Below, piece after piece: positions 45,935-55,056 of a stretch of 64,000 nucleotides of DNA. A program made the translations under genes and the position numbers. Source of the stretch: Longimicrobiales bacterium (GTDB lineage: Bacteria > Gemmatimonadota > Gemmatimonadetes > Longimicrobiales > Gaopeijiaceae); assembly GCA_028284495.1 (NCBI GenBank), contig JANQRP010000014.1:124001-188000 (forward strand), given 5' to 3'. Numbering within the stretch: the first letter of the stretch is position 1; each line of letters opens with the position of its first letter. The notes beneath the pieces are model-generated. The model did not search any database and had not been told where the DNA came from. It worked only from the letters and a program-made list of their open reading frames with translations.

Positions 45935-47176
45935 TCACGGCCCGACGATCCGATACCTGCGGACGTGGTGCACGCCAAGGTCGTCGGTCCAGATGCCCAC
46001 CACGACGTCCTCCGTGGCCGCGGTGACCCGGAAGCGGCCCGGTACCGTCACCGCTCCCGCGAACGACCCATCCGGAAGAAACACGTCCCACGGCTGGTCC
46101 GCCGGCATCGGGGCGAACCGGTAGGCCCACGTGGATCCGTCGTGGCCGCCGACGAGGAGGCGGTAGGCGGGGATCCACTCCGGGACGTCCGGGTGGTCGA
46201 GGGCGTCGATCGCGGCGTCGCGGGACGGCGGGGACCCGAACTCCTCGACGAAGGCGCGGTAGTCGGCCCGCGCCGCTGCGTCGACCGGGATCGGCTCCCG
46301 CGCGATCCGGGCGACCCGCTCCAGCGAGCCGTCGGTAGCGTACCTCCGTACCTCGAACGCGACGCCGGCCGCGACGTCGATGTGATCGTCCGCCGCGGTC
46401 AGCTGGGCCGTTGACGTGAAGGGAATCGCCGGGCTGACGCTCCCGCCCAGCCACAGGAAGGAGGCGGTAGGTTCGACGGTGAACTCGACCGGCGGCCGGT
46501 CGGGCGAGCTCCAGATGACGAAGGGCACCGTGCCGCCGTACGTTGATCCGACCTCGATATCGCCGGGGGACAGCGTCACCGACTCCACGCCGACCAGGCC
46601 ATCCCCCTCGAGGACGTCGTAGACGAGCGGGTTCGTGCCCTCGCGGCTCACCGGACGCAGCGTGCTCAGCAGCGCTCCGTCGAGTCCGAACCAGGTGAGG
46701 CGTCCGTTCCCGCGGTCGTGCACCGCCACCGAGTCACCCGCGGCCCCGAGCAGCCGCAGGGACTGGAACTCCCCGGGCCCGTCTCCGCGCCCTCCCACCG
46801 TCACCCGATGCGACCCGTCCGGGTTGAAGACCTTCACATCCGCGGCCTGCAGGTCGGAAACCCAGATCGAGTCGTCGGGTCCGAGGATCACGTTGTCGAC
46901 GCGCCCGAACGCCTCCGGGCCGGCGGCTTCCGGCCCCCCGAGCGAGATCTCGGGCACCGTGTCGAGTCGGATGAGCGGCTCGGCGAGGTCCGGGGTGACG
47001 ACGATCTCGACGCCGGCCGAGTCGGCGCGGGCGACCGGGCTGTCGGGCGCGGGCGGCGCGTCGCAGGCAACGGCCCCGGCGACGGTCGCCAGAATCGACA
47101 GCGGGACCCATCGGGCCCGGTCGGCCCGGCGCTCCGGACATGCTCGCGCATGGGCGGCCCGACCCTCAGAAGACAA
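45935..47176 (-). CDS. 6-bladed beta-propeller lipoprotein (copy 14)
   Basis: 413 residues from TTG 47176, overlapping the upstream gene by 11 bases; no later conventional start precedes the lipobox AGAVAC. DSAG head (ARADSAGVEIVVTPD), DSIWVSDLQAADVKVFNPDG, GGRGDGPGEFQSLRLLG, FLPDGSFAGAVTVPGRF and end box TDDLGVHHVRRYRIV. Confidence 0.74.
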   Translation of the reverse strand: MSSEGRAAHARACPERRADRARWVPLSILATVAGAVACDAPPAPDSPVARADSAGVEIVVTPDLAEPLIRLDTVPEISLGGPEAAGPEAFGRVDNVILGPDDSIWVSDLQAADVKVFNPDGSHRVTVGGRGDGPGEFQSLRLLGAAGDSVAVHDRGNGRLTWFGLDGALLSTLRPVSREGTNPLVYDVLEGDGLVGVESVTLSPGDIEVGSTYGGTVPFVIWSSPDRPPVEFTVEPTASFLWLGGSVSPAIPFTSTAQLTAADDHIDVAAGVAFEVRRYATDGSLERVARIAREPIPVDAAARADYRAFVEEFGSPPSRDAAIDALDHPDVPEWIPAYRLLVGGHDGSTWAYRFAPMPADQPWDVFLPDGSFAGAVTVPGRFRVTAATEDVVVGIWTDDLGVHHVRRYRIVGP

Positions 47177-47600
47177 CGTCGCTCCCCCTCCGCTTCCCGC
47201 CGTACGAGAACCAGAGTGCCTCGTCCGCGACGCGCTGGAATTCCTCCTCGATGGGGATCCTCACGGTGTCGATGCAGCCGAAGCACCCGACGGACGGGTC
47301 GTCAGCCCTCCGAAAGATCGAGGAGCCCCACTCGAAGTCGTCCTGCAGGGGAATCTCGACGCTGCCCTCCGCGGCCAGCTGCCCGCCCTCGCGCAATCGA
47401 ATGCCGATCGTCAGCCGCCCCGACTCGGGGACATCCACGACGACGCGCCCGGACTCGAACTCGTCGAACCCGATCGTACGCCCAAGCACGTCCAGCTCGA
47501 TCCCCGCGAGCACCTCCGGATCCTGCAGCTGGATGCGCAGCTCGGAGCCGGCGTCACATCCGGACGCGACGATCAGGAGAAGTGCGATGGCGTAGCGCAT
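47166..47600 (-). CDS. Putative lipoprotein of unknown family
   Basis: 144 residues; signal MRYAIALLLIVASGC. The mature part is a beta-rich, acidic domain (LRIQLQDPEVLAGIELDVLG; GRLTIGIRLREGGQLAAEG) with a C-x2-C pair in VGCFGCIDTV. No homologue recognised. Coupled to propeller copy 14 by an 11-base overlap. Confidence 0.6.
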   Translation of the reverse strand: MRYAIALLLIVASGCDAGSELRIQLQDPEVLAGIELDVLGRTIGFDEFESGRVVVDVPESGRLTIGIRLREGGQLAAEGSVEIPLQDDFEWGSSIFRRADDPSVGCFGCIDTVRIPIEEEFQRVADEALWFSYGGKRRGSDVVF

Positions 47601-47623
47601 GTCGGGTTCGTGAATCGGTTGGA

Positions 47624-47815
47624 TCAGGACAACGGTCGAGCCCCTGTGAGGCCCGTGGGGGGTGGCGGCTGCGAATCGCCGGGACGGCCGAGCGCCCGCC
47701 GTACCCCGAAGAACAGCGTGAACCCGGCGGCGCCCAAGCCGGCCCAGAGGACGGTGAGGGCGCCGGTGGGAGCCGCGCGGCGGAGACCTCGGGCAAGTCT
47801 GGATACGATCGACAT
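47624..47815 (-). CDS. Small one-TM protein
   Basis: 63 residues from ATG 47815 after GGGAGAGGC. Basic N-terminus (MSIVSRLARGLRRAAP), one TM helix (ALTVLWAGLGAAGFTLFFGV) and a Pro-rich tail. Located 23 bases before the lipoprotein gene at 47600, so likely co-transcribed. Function unknown. Confidence 0.5.
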   Translation of the reverse strand: MSIVSRLARGLRRAAPTGALTVLWAGLGAAGFTLFFGVRRALGRPGDSQPPPPTGLTGARPLS

Positions 47816-47889
47816 GCCTCTCCCTCGCTCGGACGGATTCGACGACGAAGAGTACGGGGGCGCCATCTCTGTTCATCAATCGAGGTCGG

Positions 47890-47968
47890 GGGTCCACAGC
47901 GCGCGGTGGCGACGTGCCACTGCGCTGCGCTCAAGATGCGTACAGCCCCGGCGACGATGCCAGCCGCG
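47890..47968 (-). repeat. Degenerate attC-like site 2
   Basis: Minus strand shows CGCATCTTGAGCGCAGCGC near 47927-47946, matching the centre of the clearer sites, with flanking partly complementary GC-rich arms. End boxes are not clear. It lies between two small-gene blocks in a 250-base non-coding stretch (47816-48067) that holds nothing else I recognise. Confidence 0.25.
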
Positions 47969-48067
47969 CCTCCGACCCCCACCCCGGGAGCGCTACGAGC
48001 TCCAAGCCATTCCGTCGCGCACGACGATCTACATCCCTCGCCGCAGCTCGCGCTCGCGCGCACGCCA

Positions 48068-48658
48068 TCAGGGCGCACCCCCACCTGCACTTCCGCACTC
48101 GACCCGTCGGTGCCCGAACCCCGTCTCGAAGTCGCCCGGCGCGTAGCGTTCCTGCGCGGCCACGATGAGGAAGGCCTCGTACTCGAGCCCGTCGTCGGAC
48201 ACGTCGATCTGAGCCCCGATGGACACGGCCGGAGATCCGACGAACTCCGCGCGCGTGACCTCGTACTGGGGGCCGCCGAGACGCACGCACTCGGGGGACG
48301 CCCCCAGAGCCGTCGAGGCTTCCTCGACCGCGTCGCGCCATCGGCTCCAGAGGACCGTCGAATCCGAGAACTCTTCGCGCACCTGGATCTGGACGAGCCG
48401 GGCGTTCGGGTGGGGAGGCACTGCGTCCGAGTCGGAGTCGAACAGGTAGAGCCAGTCGGCCGATGTGCGGGGCGCGACGTACTGACCCTCGTCGTTCAAC
48501 TCGACGCCGGGGAGGCGCGCGACGTCGCGGGCCGGCATCCCGAAAGAGACGGAGACGGGGGCCGTCGCGAACGGACCGACCGCTGGGAACGGCACCGAGC
48601 TCTGGTCACAGGCGAGGAGCGCGAGGACCATCGCGACCGAGACGCGACGCGGACTCAT
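48068..48658 (-). CDS. Putative lipoprotein of unknown family
   Basis: 196 residues; signal MSPRRVSVAMVLALLAC gives a lipobox. The mature part begins QSSVPFPAVGPFATAP and contains SFGMPARDVARLPGVELND, which resembles domains that use a repeated first-order transition, but no family can be named. Contains RERYAPGDFETGFGHRRVEC-like C-terminal end with two Cys. Flanked on both sides by attC-like sites 2 and 3, so it may be a cassette gene. Confidence 0.55.
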   Translation of the reverse strand: MSPRRVSVAMVLALLACDQSSVPFPAVGPFATAPVSVSFGMPARDVARLPGVELNDEGQYVAPRTSADWLYLFDSDSDAVPPHPNARLVQIQVREEFSDSTVLWSRWRDAVEEASTALGASPECVRLGGPQYEVTRAEFVGSPAVSIGAQIDVSDDGLEYEAFLIVAAQERYAPGDFETGFGHRRVECGSAGGGAP

Positions 48659-48837
48659 CCGCGCGGCAGTCGACGCCGGCCCGGCCTCAACCCCCGCCTG
48701 CGCCCCGTCGGAGCCATGCCGTTGAAGTCCCCCAGGTGCGTCACCGGGTCGGTCACCCGCGCCATGAAGCGGCGGACCACTACGATGCCATCTGCCGATT
48801 CGCTGCTCACTCCCACCTCGCTGGCTGAATGGGTGAC

Positions 48838-48926
48838 ACGCAACCGATCCGGATTGCGGCCGGCGCACCCGTGAGGCGCCGCGCGCCCAAGATGCCGTGC
48901 GCGCCAGAGAAAATTCCAGCGACGCG
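48838..48926 (-). repeat. attC-like site 3 (degenerate)
   Basis: Minus strand has the central block GGCATCTTGGGCGCGC (48876-48898) and an end box GTTGCGT (48838-48844), one change from GTTRRRY. Length is about 89 bp, like the intact sites. The 312-base gap 48659-48970 between a minus-strand and a plus-strand gene otherwise holds nothing I recognise. Confidence 0.4.
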
Positions 48927-48970
48927 TCCTCACCCTCGACTTCCGCGGTGCCGAGGTGAAATCATCCGGG

Positions 48971-49438
48971 ATGAGCTGGACCGACGACCCAAGGCTTGCC
49001 AGAGCGCGCCAACCCGGACCACCCGGGCCGCGAGTCGCCGCATACCGCGCCGTCGCGAGCGAGCGCCTCGCGCTCGGCGACACCGCGAGCGCCGTCGAGC
49101 TCTACAACCGGGCGGTAGAGGTGGCGCGGGGCGACGAGTCGACCCTGCTGCCGCACACCCTCCGGCACCTGGGCGACATCCTGAGGGAGTCGGGTCGCCT
49201 GGACGCAGCCGATCGGGTCTACGCCGAGGCGATGGAGCTCTACCGGGCTCATGCCGGAACTTCGATGGGTGACCTGGCCAACGCCTTACGGTCGCTGGCT
49301 CTGATGCACGAGGCGGCCGGTCGGATCGGCGACGCCATCTCGGCCTGGTCAGAAGCACGGGCTCTCTATGGTCAGCTCGGCATCGCGCCGGGCGTCGAAG
49401 AGTCCGACGTTGCGCTCGGCCGCCTGGGCACCCTCTGA
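48971..49438 (+). CDS. TPR-repeat protein
   Basis: 155 residues. About three tetratricopeptide repeats: RLALGDTASAVELYNRAVEV, HLGDILRESGRLDAADRVYA and LALMHEAAGRIGDAISAWSE. No signal peptide; cytoplasmic adaptor likely. ATG 48971 (GTG 48956 is the alternative). It is plus-strand, opposed to most genes in the array, and its 5' end abuts attC-like site 3. Confidence 0.68.
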   Translation: MSWTDDPRLARARQPGPPGPRVAAYRAVASERLALGDTASAVELYNRAVEVARGDESTLLPHTLRHLGDILRESGRLDAADRVYAEAMELYRAHAGTSMGDLANALRSLALMHEAAGRIGDAISAWSEARALYGQLGIAPGVEESDVALGRLGTL

Positions 49439-49549
49439 CGGGCGCGTCGGAGCGCTCACCGCCTCGGCCAGCACGGCCGTGGCAGCAGGACGATGTCATC
49501 CGCGCCCGGCAGCGTGCCAGCCAGGCAGCGCACCGCCGCGGGCAGGGAC

Positions 49550-49795
49550 CTACGGGGAACGGGATTCGCGCACCTCGCGGTGGTGGCGGAGATCCATCAG
49601 CCCGAACACGACCAGCGCGACGCCGACGACGATCCGCACCCAGAACTCGAAGACCGAGGCGGCGCCGTCCGAGAACAGCGCATCCCCCGCCAGGGAGGCA
49701 CCGGCGACCGTGAACGCGGTCGCGCGGAGGGGGCTCCAGCGATGCGTCAGGCCCGGTTCGGCTCGCCTCTCCACAGGTCTGGGGTCACCGGTCAT
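49550..49795 (-). CDS. Small membrane protein with two predicted helices
   Basis: 81 residues. Two hydrophobic stretches (ATAFTVAGASLAGDALF and FWVRIVVGVALVVFGLMDL) with charged ends. ATG 49795 sits next to attC-like site 4, as expected for a cassette gene read away from the preceding site. No family recognised. Confidence 0.5.
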   Translation of the reverse strand: MTGDPRPVERRAEPGLTHRWSPLRATAFTVAGASLAGDALFSDGAASVFEFWVRIVVGVALVVFGLMDLRHHREVRESRSP

Positions 49796-49800
49796 ATGTC

Positions 49801-49890
49801 GTCACGGCGCATCGACGGATCTGCCTGTGTGCTCTGCATCAGCATGCCTGTCGGGTTCCGCCGGCGCGACCCGTCGAACGGTGCGTCACC
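49801..49890 (-). repeat. attC-like site 4 (degenerate)
   Basis: The arms CGCATCGACGGATC (49808-49821) and GACCCGTCGAACGGTGCG (49868-49885) are imperfect inverted copies, enclosing ATGCCTGTCGGGTTCCGCC. The stop codon of the propeller gene at 49886 overlaps its edge. The core GGTTCCGCCGGCGCGACCC resembles site 6 at 53577-53590. End boxes do not match the consensus well. Confidence 0.33.
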
Positions 49891-51109
49891 GAACCTCCAC
49901 GAGCCACATGCTGCGGCGCTCCGTACCCTCCGACGCGGTAGCCCAGGCCGTGCGGCCGTGCACGGCCGTCACTTCGAACCCGGCGTCGAGCGAGGCGACC
50001 CCGACCCGAGTCCCTGCCGGATCGACGATCTCCCACTCCTGTTCGCCCGCCTGACTGAGCCCGTACCGGCGGACCCAGATCCATCCGTCGGGGCCCATGT
50101 GGGTGGCCGAGACCGCAGGCACGTGGTCGGGCTGGTACAGCATCCTCGATGCCGTCTCCGTGGCCGCGGCCAGGTCCTCTCCTCTCGCCGCGAGGTCGCG
50201 GGCGAGCTCCACGATCGTGCTGTCCGCCCAGCCGGTTCGGACGGGCACCGGCGCATACGGAAGCGAGTGGACTCCGACGCCGCGGCCGTCCGGTTCGAAG
50301 ACCCGGAGGAGATACGCCGGGGGCGCCCCGCCACGCTCGGCCCACCGCTCGACCACGACCAGTGACCCCGTCGGACTGGCCGCGATCAGTGGGTGGTCCG
50401 AGAGGGGCTGGAGACGGATGAGCCGCTCGAACGTCCCCATGCCGGATACGCCCGCCCCACGCGACACCGGCAGGACCAGCACGCGGTTCGCCGTGGACAC
50501 CATCGCGAACGTATCCGCGATCGTGCCGTCCGTCCGAACGTCCCAGACCGGAAGGCTGTCCACCGGCCGAGGAAGCGTGACGCCCGGCGGGAGGTCCGCG
50601 AACACGGCAGCCGAACGCGGGTCCGCCGCAGCCATGCTGTCCCAGGCCCCGGACGTGCTGAGGATGCGTCGACCCGACCCGTCCACCGCGAGAAGACGTT
50701 CGGCTCGAGGCCCCATGCTGGGCCGAGGAAGGTACAGCTCCTGGAAGCTGGGCCCTGCCCTACCCTCACCCTCGAGCCAGACTGCCGTCTGGCTCCGATC
50801 GACCGCCCACATGCGGTCCCCGCTCCAGCCCAGGCGCGCGGGCACGAAGGACTCCGGCGCTCCCGGCAGCGGCACGACACGCCACTCCTCGGATGCGGCG
50901 ACCCGGCTGCGGACGAAGGGGCGCTCGTCGAAGACGACGTGGACGTCGCCCCCCGGCCCGACATGGATCGACCGTGGACTCCCGAACTCGTCCGGGGTGT
51001 CGATCCGGCTGACCTCGGGTCGCAGAGTCGACCCCGCCTGCGCCAGGGCCGGCATGGCCACGAGGAGGAGCAGCGTCGTCGCACCGAACGCCGGAGCCGC
51101 ACGCCTCAT
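49886..51109 (-). CDS. Divergent 6-bladed beta-propeller exported protein (copy 15)
   Basis: 407 residues; signal MRRAAPAFGATTLLLLVAMP ends in ALAQA, no lipobox. Family resemblance: RIDTPDEFGSPRSIHVGPGG, DVHVVFDERPFVRS and RVFEPDGRGVGVHSLPYAPV, but the GPGEF turn is missing and the end is TERRSMWLVEVR. ATGA overlap couples it to copy 16. Confidence 0.66.
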   Translation of the reverse strand: MRRAAPAFGATTLLLLVAMPALAQAGSTLRPEVSRIDTPDEFGSPRSIHVGPGGDVHVVFDERPFVRSRVAASEEWRVVPLPGAPESFVPARLGWSGDRMWAVDRSQTAVWLEGEGRAGPSFQELYLPRPSMGPRAERLLAVDGSGRRILSTSGAWDSMAAADPRSAAVFADLPPGVTLPRPVDSLPVWDVRTDGTIADTFAMVSTANRVLVLPVSRGAGVSGMGTFERLIRLQPLSDHPLIAASPTGSLVVVERWAERGGAPPAYLLRVFEPDGRGVGVHSLPYAPVPVRTGWADSTIVELARDLAARGEDLAAATETASRMLYQPDHVPAVSATHMGPDGWIWVRRYGLSQAGEQEWEIVDPAGTRVGVASLDAGFEVTAVHGRTAWATASEGTERRSMWLVEVR

Positions 51110-52302
51110 CGGCCCCGCTCGGCGATCTCGAACAGCCGGATCACGGCAACGTTCAGTGAGTCTGCGTGCCAGCCGAGAAGGTGCGTCTCGCTGGCGGCAA
51201 GGGCCGCGAACTCGGGGGGGAGCCGAACCTCGAAGCGCAGCTGGCCGTCCAGGCTGAATCGTTGCCACCAGCCGTCCAGCCACGGCTGCCGATGGATCCA
51301 CAGCCCGTCCTCGTCCGCAAGGGCATCGTGGGCCGGGGGCAGCCAGTCTGGAATCCAGGTGGAGTCGAGCACGGCCTCGGTGGTGACCCCCGTCTCACGC
51401 CCCAGCTGGTCCTCGAAGGCCTGTGCCCGAACACGGAGCCATTCGATCACCTCGTCACCGACCGGGGCGCTCTCGTAGGAGATCTCGGACTCGCCCAGGA
51501 GGTCACCCGCTGGGGCGTACCGTCGGAATGCCATCGTGCCCTCGGGGCCGGAGGGCGGCGAACGGTCGAGCACCCAGAGCCACTCCCCGCCCGGGGACGC
51601 ACCGAAGAGCGGCGAGGCGGAGATCGGCTGAGCCGACGTCAGGGGCGCCCCGTTGGCCATCTCCACCTTCCGCTGCCGGGGCGACCCGCTCGGCACCGTC
51701 TCGACGATCTCCGCGCTGCCTCCCGGCGTCATCGTCGCGATGGGAACCGTCCGGGCCTCGTCGCGCGCGCCCTGCGCCCCGCCCTGCCGCGCCTGGCCGA
51801 GTGCCCTTCCGTCCGCGAGCAGCCAGCCGGCCCGAACGGACCAGTGGGTGGACGGCACCTGGCGCTCTGCCATGCTGATCGTCCAGCTCGAATCCGGATC
51901 TGCGAGGTCGAACACTGTGATCCACGTGCTCCGGTTGTCCGTCGCCCACAACGCGGTGTCCCCGAGAACGCCGACGTGATCGATCCTCTGGAACTCGCCG
52001 GGCCCATACCCTCGTCTTCCGAGCGTGGCCACGAACTCGCCACCCGGTCCGAGCAGCAGGATCGCTCCCTGCCCCGGATCCGTGACCGCGACGCGACCGT
52101 CGGCGAGCAGCGCCCCGCCCGACGGATAGTCCGCAAAGCTCGCGCCTCCGGCCTCCGCGAATCCGCCCGCTTCCCACCGGACCACGGCCTCCCGTTGTTC
52201 GACGGGACCCCGATCATTGCCGTCCGACGCGTCGCCGCATGCGACGACGGCCAGCACGGCAGCGAGCCCAGTGCTCCAGCGGGATCGGCGAGGGTCGCGC
52301 AT
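51106..52302 (-). CDS. 6-bladed beta-propeller lipoprotein (copy 16)
   Basis: 398 residues from ATG 52302 with GGGAGA upstream; lipobox AVVAC. Blades: ALLADGRVAVTDPGQGAILL, GRRGYGPGEFQRIDHVGVL, and end box ADSLNVAVIRLFEI. Its 5' side faces attC-like site 5 and it is followed by copy 15 and site 4, so the pair may be one two-gene cassette. Confidence 0.72.
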   Translation of the reverse strand: MRDPRRSRWSTGLAAVLAVVACGDASDGNDRGPVEQREAVVRWEAGGFAEAGGASFADYPSGGALLADGRVAVTDPGQGAILLLGPGGEFVATLGRRGYGPGEFQRIDHVGVLGDTALWATDNRSTWITVFDLADPDSSWTISMAERQVPSTHWSVRAGWLLADGRALGQARQGGAQGARDEARTVPIATMTPGGSAEIVETVPSGSPRQRKVEMANGAPLTSAQPISASPLFGASPGGEWLWVLDRSPPSGPEGTMAFRRYAPAGDLLGESEISYESAPVGDEVIEWLRVRAQAFEDQLGRETGVTTEAVLDSTWIPDWLPPAHDALADEDGLWIHRQPWLDGWWQRFSLDGQLRFEVRLPPEFAALAASETHLLGWHADSLNVAVIRLFEIAERGR

Positions 52303-52381
52303 CGAGGTCTCCCGGCGGAGGTGGTGGATCTGTCGTGAAGCGCATGGGTGGCCCGCCCTCCGGCGTCCCGGGGCACCATCC

Positions 52382-52476
52382 ATCGAGTCGGCGAGCGCAG
52401 GGCGCGGGGTGGACGAAGGAGCGGAGAACGCCCGCCCGGAAGATGTCATGCGCCCTGCCGGAAACGCCAGCTAAGC
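52382..52476 (-). repeat. attC-like site 5
   Basis: 95 bp. Minus strand: end box GCTTAGC (52470-52476, one change from RYYYAAC), inner arm GGCAGGGCGC pairing with GCGCCCTGCGC near 52397, and GACATCTTCCGGGCGGGC matching the centre of site 11. The other end box is not clear. The non-coding stretch 52303-52606 otherwise contains only the read-through tail of the broken propeller. Confidence 0.45.
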
Positions 52477-52606
52477 AGCAAGCAGGATCATCCTCGCGGC
52501 CGCCAGATGATCTCCACGGTCCGAACCACTCCGGGTGCAGCTCTGGATCTCCGGCACCGCGTCGCCCCAGTCGCTGAGCGCCGCGCCTTCGAATCGCCTG
52601 TCGGGC

Positions 52607-53507
52607 ATCACCCTGACCCGACCGTTCGATGACATCGACCACGACGAACGGCACGTCCATCGAGTCGACCTCGACGCCGACGATCGTGTCCCCGCGGCTC
52701 GTGAGTACGCTACCACTCGCGACACGGAAGCTGAGTCCCAGCACTCCAAGATATCGACCTTGTGGGTCGAATACGTCGAACTGCGATCCGGCGGGGGGGT
52801 CAGGATCCGACAGTTCCGCGAGCACATGCCCGGAGTCTAGAACGTGCAGCCCGGCCCAGAGGTTCTTCACCGCGCCGAGTGCACCAGCGTCCAAGCGGGC
52901 CTCGCGCTCCGCCTCGGAGATGAGCTCTCGTGCGCTCGGGCTGAGTTCCGAGCTGCGGTGGGCGGTGTGGATGATCCTCAACGTGTCGGTCGGAGAGGCG
53001 AGGTGCTCGAGCGCCATCGTGGCCGTCGAGCCGACCCAGTATGTGCCGTCCGGCGTCATCGCCCACTCGAGTGAGGGCATGTGGTTGCCGAACACTTCGG
53101 GCAGGACGGACCCACGGCCAAAGAAGGCCGAGGCGAGCTCGGGAGGACGCTCGGTACGGCGAACGGAAGCGATGGTATCCACCGCGCCAGATGCGGAGTC
53201 CACGGCAAGGAAGTAGAGCATCGGGGCGTCCGAGCTCTCGTCGACGATCGAGCCATCGGCGAGCGTCGTCATTTGATGCTGCTGCCTGCGCACGACCGTG
53301 ACCGGGCGCTCCCTCGTGCCCAGGAACGCTCGATCGGAGTCGTACACCGAATTACTCGACGAACGCTCCCTGTCGGTCGAAGATCGCGACTCGCGGATTG
53401 CCGTACTCCAGGACGTACAGATAGCCGTCCGGTCCAAGCGACGCGGTCATCAGTCGGTTGGTAAAGAGCGCCTCGTCGGGCGCCTCGAGCGCGCCGATCC
53501 GGGCCGT
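52607..53507 (-). pseudogene. Broken 6-bladed beta-propeller gene (copy 17)
   Basis: Homology is split over two frames. 53355-53507 encodes RIGALEAPDEALFTNRLMTA and YVLEYGNPRVAIFDRQGAF, then meets a TAA at 53352. The homology resumes in another frame from about 53345 (MTTLADGSIVDESSDAPMLY ... FDPQGRYLGVLGLSF, end box DSMDVPFVVVDVIER) to about 52607. The GPGEF segment between is missing, there is no signal peptide, and the natural stop is lost (read-through to 52214). So one internal deletion/frameshift plus loss of both ends, where attC-like sites 5 and 6 now lie. Confidence 0.7.
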
Positions 53508-53529
53508 CCGCCGGGTAGCCCACGCGTCC

Positions 53530-53630
53530 CCATCGGCTTGGCGTACATGCTGCACATCAGGATGCCAGTCGTGTGCCGGAGGCGCGACCCCCGAGCAGGG
53601 CCACAGTGCGGCGAATGCCCGTCGAGTCGC
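53530..53630 (-). repeat. attC-like site 6 (degenerate)
   Basis: Arms ACATGCTGCAC (53544-53554) and GTGCGGCGAATGC (53606-53618) are imperfect inverted copies with two extra bases in one arm. The edge GTCGAGT at 53621-53627 is one change from GTTRRRY. It lies between the 5' end of the broken propeller and the stop codon of copy 18. Related centre to site 4. Confidence 0.35.
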
Positions 53631-53673
53631 CCGCCGTCCACCTCTGGCCGGCCAGTCGTCCAGCATCACCGAC

Positions 53674-54924
53674 CTACCTGCAGCTCACCTCGGCCAACTC
53701 GGGCATCGTGAGCGTCGCGATCCACTCGGTGTCGTCCGGGCGCGTCAGGAAACCGAACCACGTGTCGCCACGTCGGAACTCGGGATCGAAGTCCGAGCGT
53801 AGACGGACCGTGGCCACGACCGAGCTCTCGGTCGGATCGATCACGCGCCATTCGAACTCGGCCGGCCGTCGGGTCGGAACCGTGGCCATGACGGTCAGGT
53901 CGTAGGACGCCTCGTCGTTGGTCATGCGCGCCCAGAGACAGCCTTCGTCATCGAACTCGAGGGACTGGATCGCATCCATGGTCCCACCGAAGTCCTGCAC
54001 CTCCGCCTTGGCAGCCAGCATCTCGCGGAGGACGTCCGTCAGTCCCGCGGCGTCCATCTCGTCGTCCGACGGCACGACTCTGCTCATGCTGACCGGGTCC
54101 CAGGGGACACAGACCTCCCTCCGACTCGGGTCCGGTCCTTCGACATCGATCAGGGTGACGCAGGGGCTCCGGTCGGCGGCAACGGCTGCGACACGGAGCT
54201 GATGCGACCACGTGACGGCGCGACGGCCATCGGCCGGGCTCCGCTCGATCAACGCGCCGTCCGGCAGTTCAACCCAGATACGCCCTTCCCACTCGTACGC
54301 TACCTCGGGCGCAGCAGCCTCTGAATCGATCCGAAGCAGGGCGTTCGGCGTGCGGTCCACGGTGCTTGCCACGCCCTGGTCCCACTGCGCGTGAAACACC
54401 CCTGCGTCATCCACGAGGAAGCCGCCGCCGACGAACGATCCGAACCCGAGCTGGCGGGGCGGCGCGATCTGCCGGGAGTCGATGAACTCGCCGTCCGACG
54501 AGAACCAGCTCAGGCGGCTGAGACGAGAGTCGAAGAGGAAGAACTCCCCGGCTTCGCCTGCGGCGACGCCATTCACGCGCTGAAACTCGCCCGGGCCTTC
54601 GCCGAAACGGCCCACCGGGATCGCCCCACTGCCGTCGCGGCCGAGAATCAGCAGCTGTTGCCGACCCCCGACTACGACGTGGGTCTCGCCGAGCGGCACG
54701 AGCTGGAAGGGCGCGTCGAGCAGGACGTGATCCCACACGTCGAGGCTTGCGGCTCGCGGGGCCGCCTCGGCCTCCGGCGCTGCGCTGGATCGCGGGGGCG
54801 CGAGGCTATCGGCCTGGTCCGCGATCGGCGGACCCCTCGATCCCTCGGGCGCGTCGGAGGCGGCGTCCGCCGTGCATCCCGCAAGCGCGACCGCGAGAGC
54901 AGCGAACCTCCGGATGAATCGCAA
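53674..54924 (-). CDS. 6-bladed beta-propeller lipoprotein in cassette array (copy 18)
   Basis: 416 residues from TTG 54924, six bases after GGAG; this gives signal MRFIRRFAALAVALAGC with a lipobox. Blades: HVVVGGRQQLLILGRDGSGA, GRFGEGPGEFQRVNGVAAG, FVGGGFLVDDAGVF and ending LTMPELAEVSCR. The start lies 22 bases from the GTTGGAT end of attC site 7, as for a cassette gene. A Glu/Ala/Pro linker follows the lipobox. Confidence 0.74.
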   Translation of the reverse strand: MRFIRRFAALAVALAGCTADAASDAPEGSRGPPIADQADSLAPPRSSAAPEAEAAPRAASLDVWDHVLLDAPFQLVPLGETHVVVGGRQQLLILGRDGSGAIPVGRFGEGPGEFQRVNGVAAGEAGEFFLFDSRLSRLSWFSSDGEFIDSRQIAPPRQLGFGSFVGGGFLVDDAGVFHAQWDQGVASTVDRTPNALLRIDSEAAAPEVAYEWEGRIWVELPDGALIERSPADGRRAVTWSHQLRVAAVAADRSPCVTLIDVEGPDPSRREVCVPWDPVSMSRVVPSDDEMDAAGLTDVLREMLAAKAEVQDFGGTMDAIQSLEFDDEGCLWARMTNDEASYDLTVMATVPTRRPAEFEWRVIDPTESSVVATVRLRSDFDPEFRRGDTWFGFLTRPDDTEWIATLTMPELAEVSCR

Positions 54925-54945
54925 AGTCGACTCCAGGAAAGAACC

Positions 54946-55041
54946 ATCCAACGGATTCGCGCTACTGCCGCGCACCAGCCCGCTCGTGCGTACTCGGAAC
55001 GCGCAAGATGCCAACTCCGCCGCAGTCAATGCTAGTATGGT
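54946..55041 (-). repeat. attC site 7
   Basis: 96 bp. Minus-strand end GTTGGAT (54946-54952) matches GTTRRRY exactly. Inner arms GCATTGACTGCGGCGG and GCGCGGCAGTAGCGC are imperfect inverted copies, with GGCATCTTGCGCG at the centre. The other box, ACCATAC, is off consensus and lies in a perfect 14-bp tandem duplication (55030-55043 and 55044-55057) whose last base begins the stop codon of the next gene. Confidence 0.62.
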
Positions 55042-55056
55042 GTTGCTAGTATGGTG

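Noticed and set aside
52214..52606. C-terminal coding extension of the broken propeller
   Set aside because: It reads through an attC-like site and into the start of the next gene; composition is Arg/Gly shadow-like.
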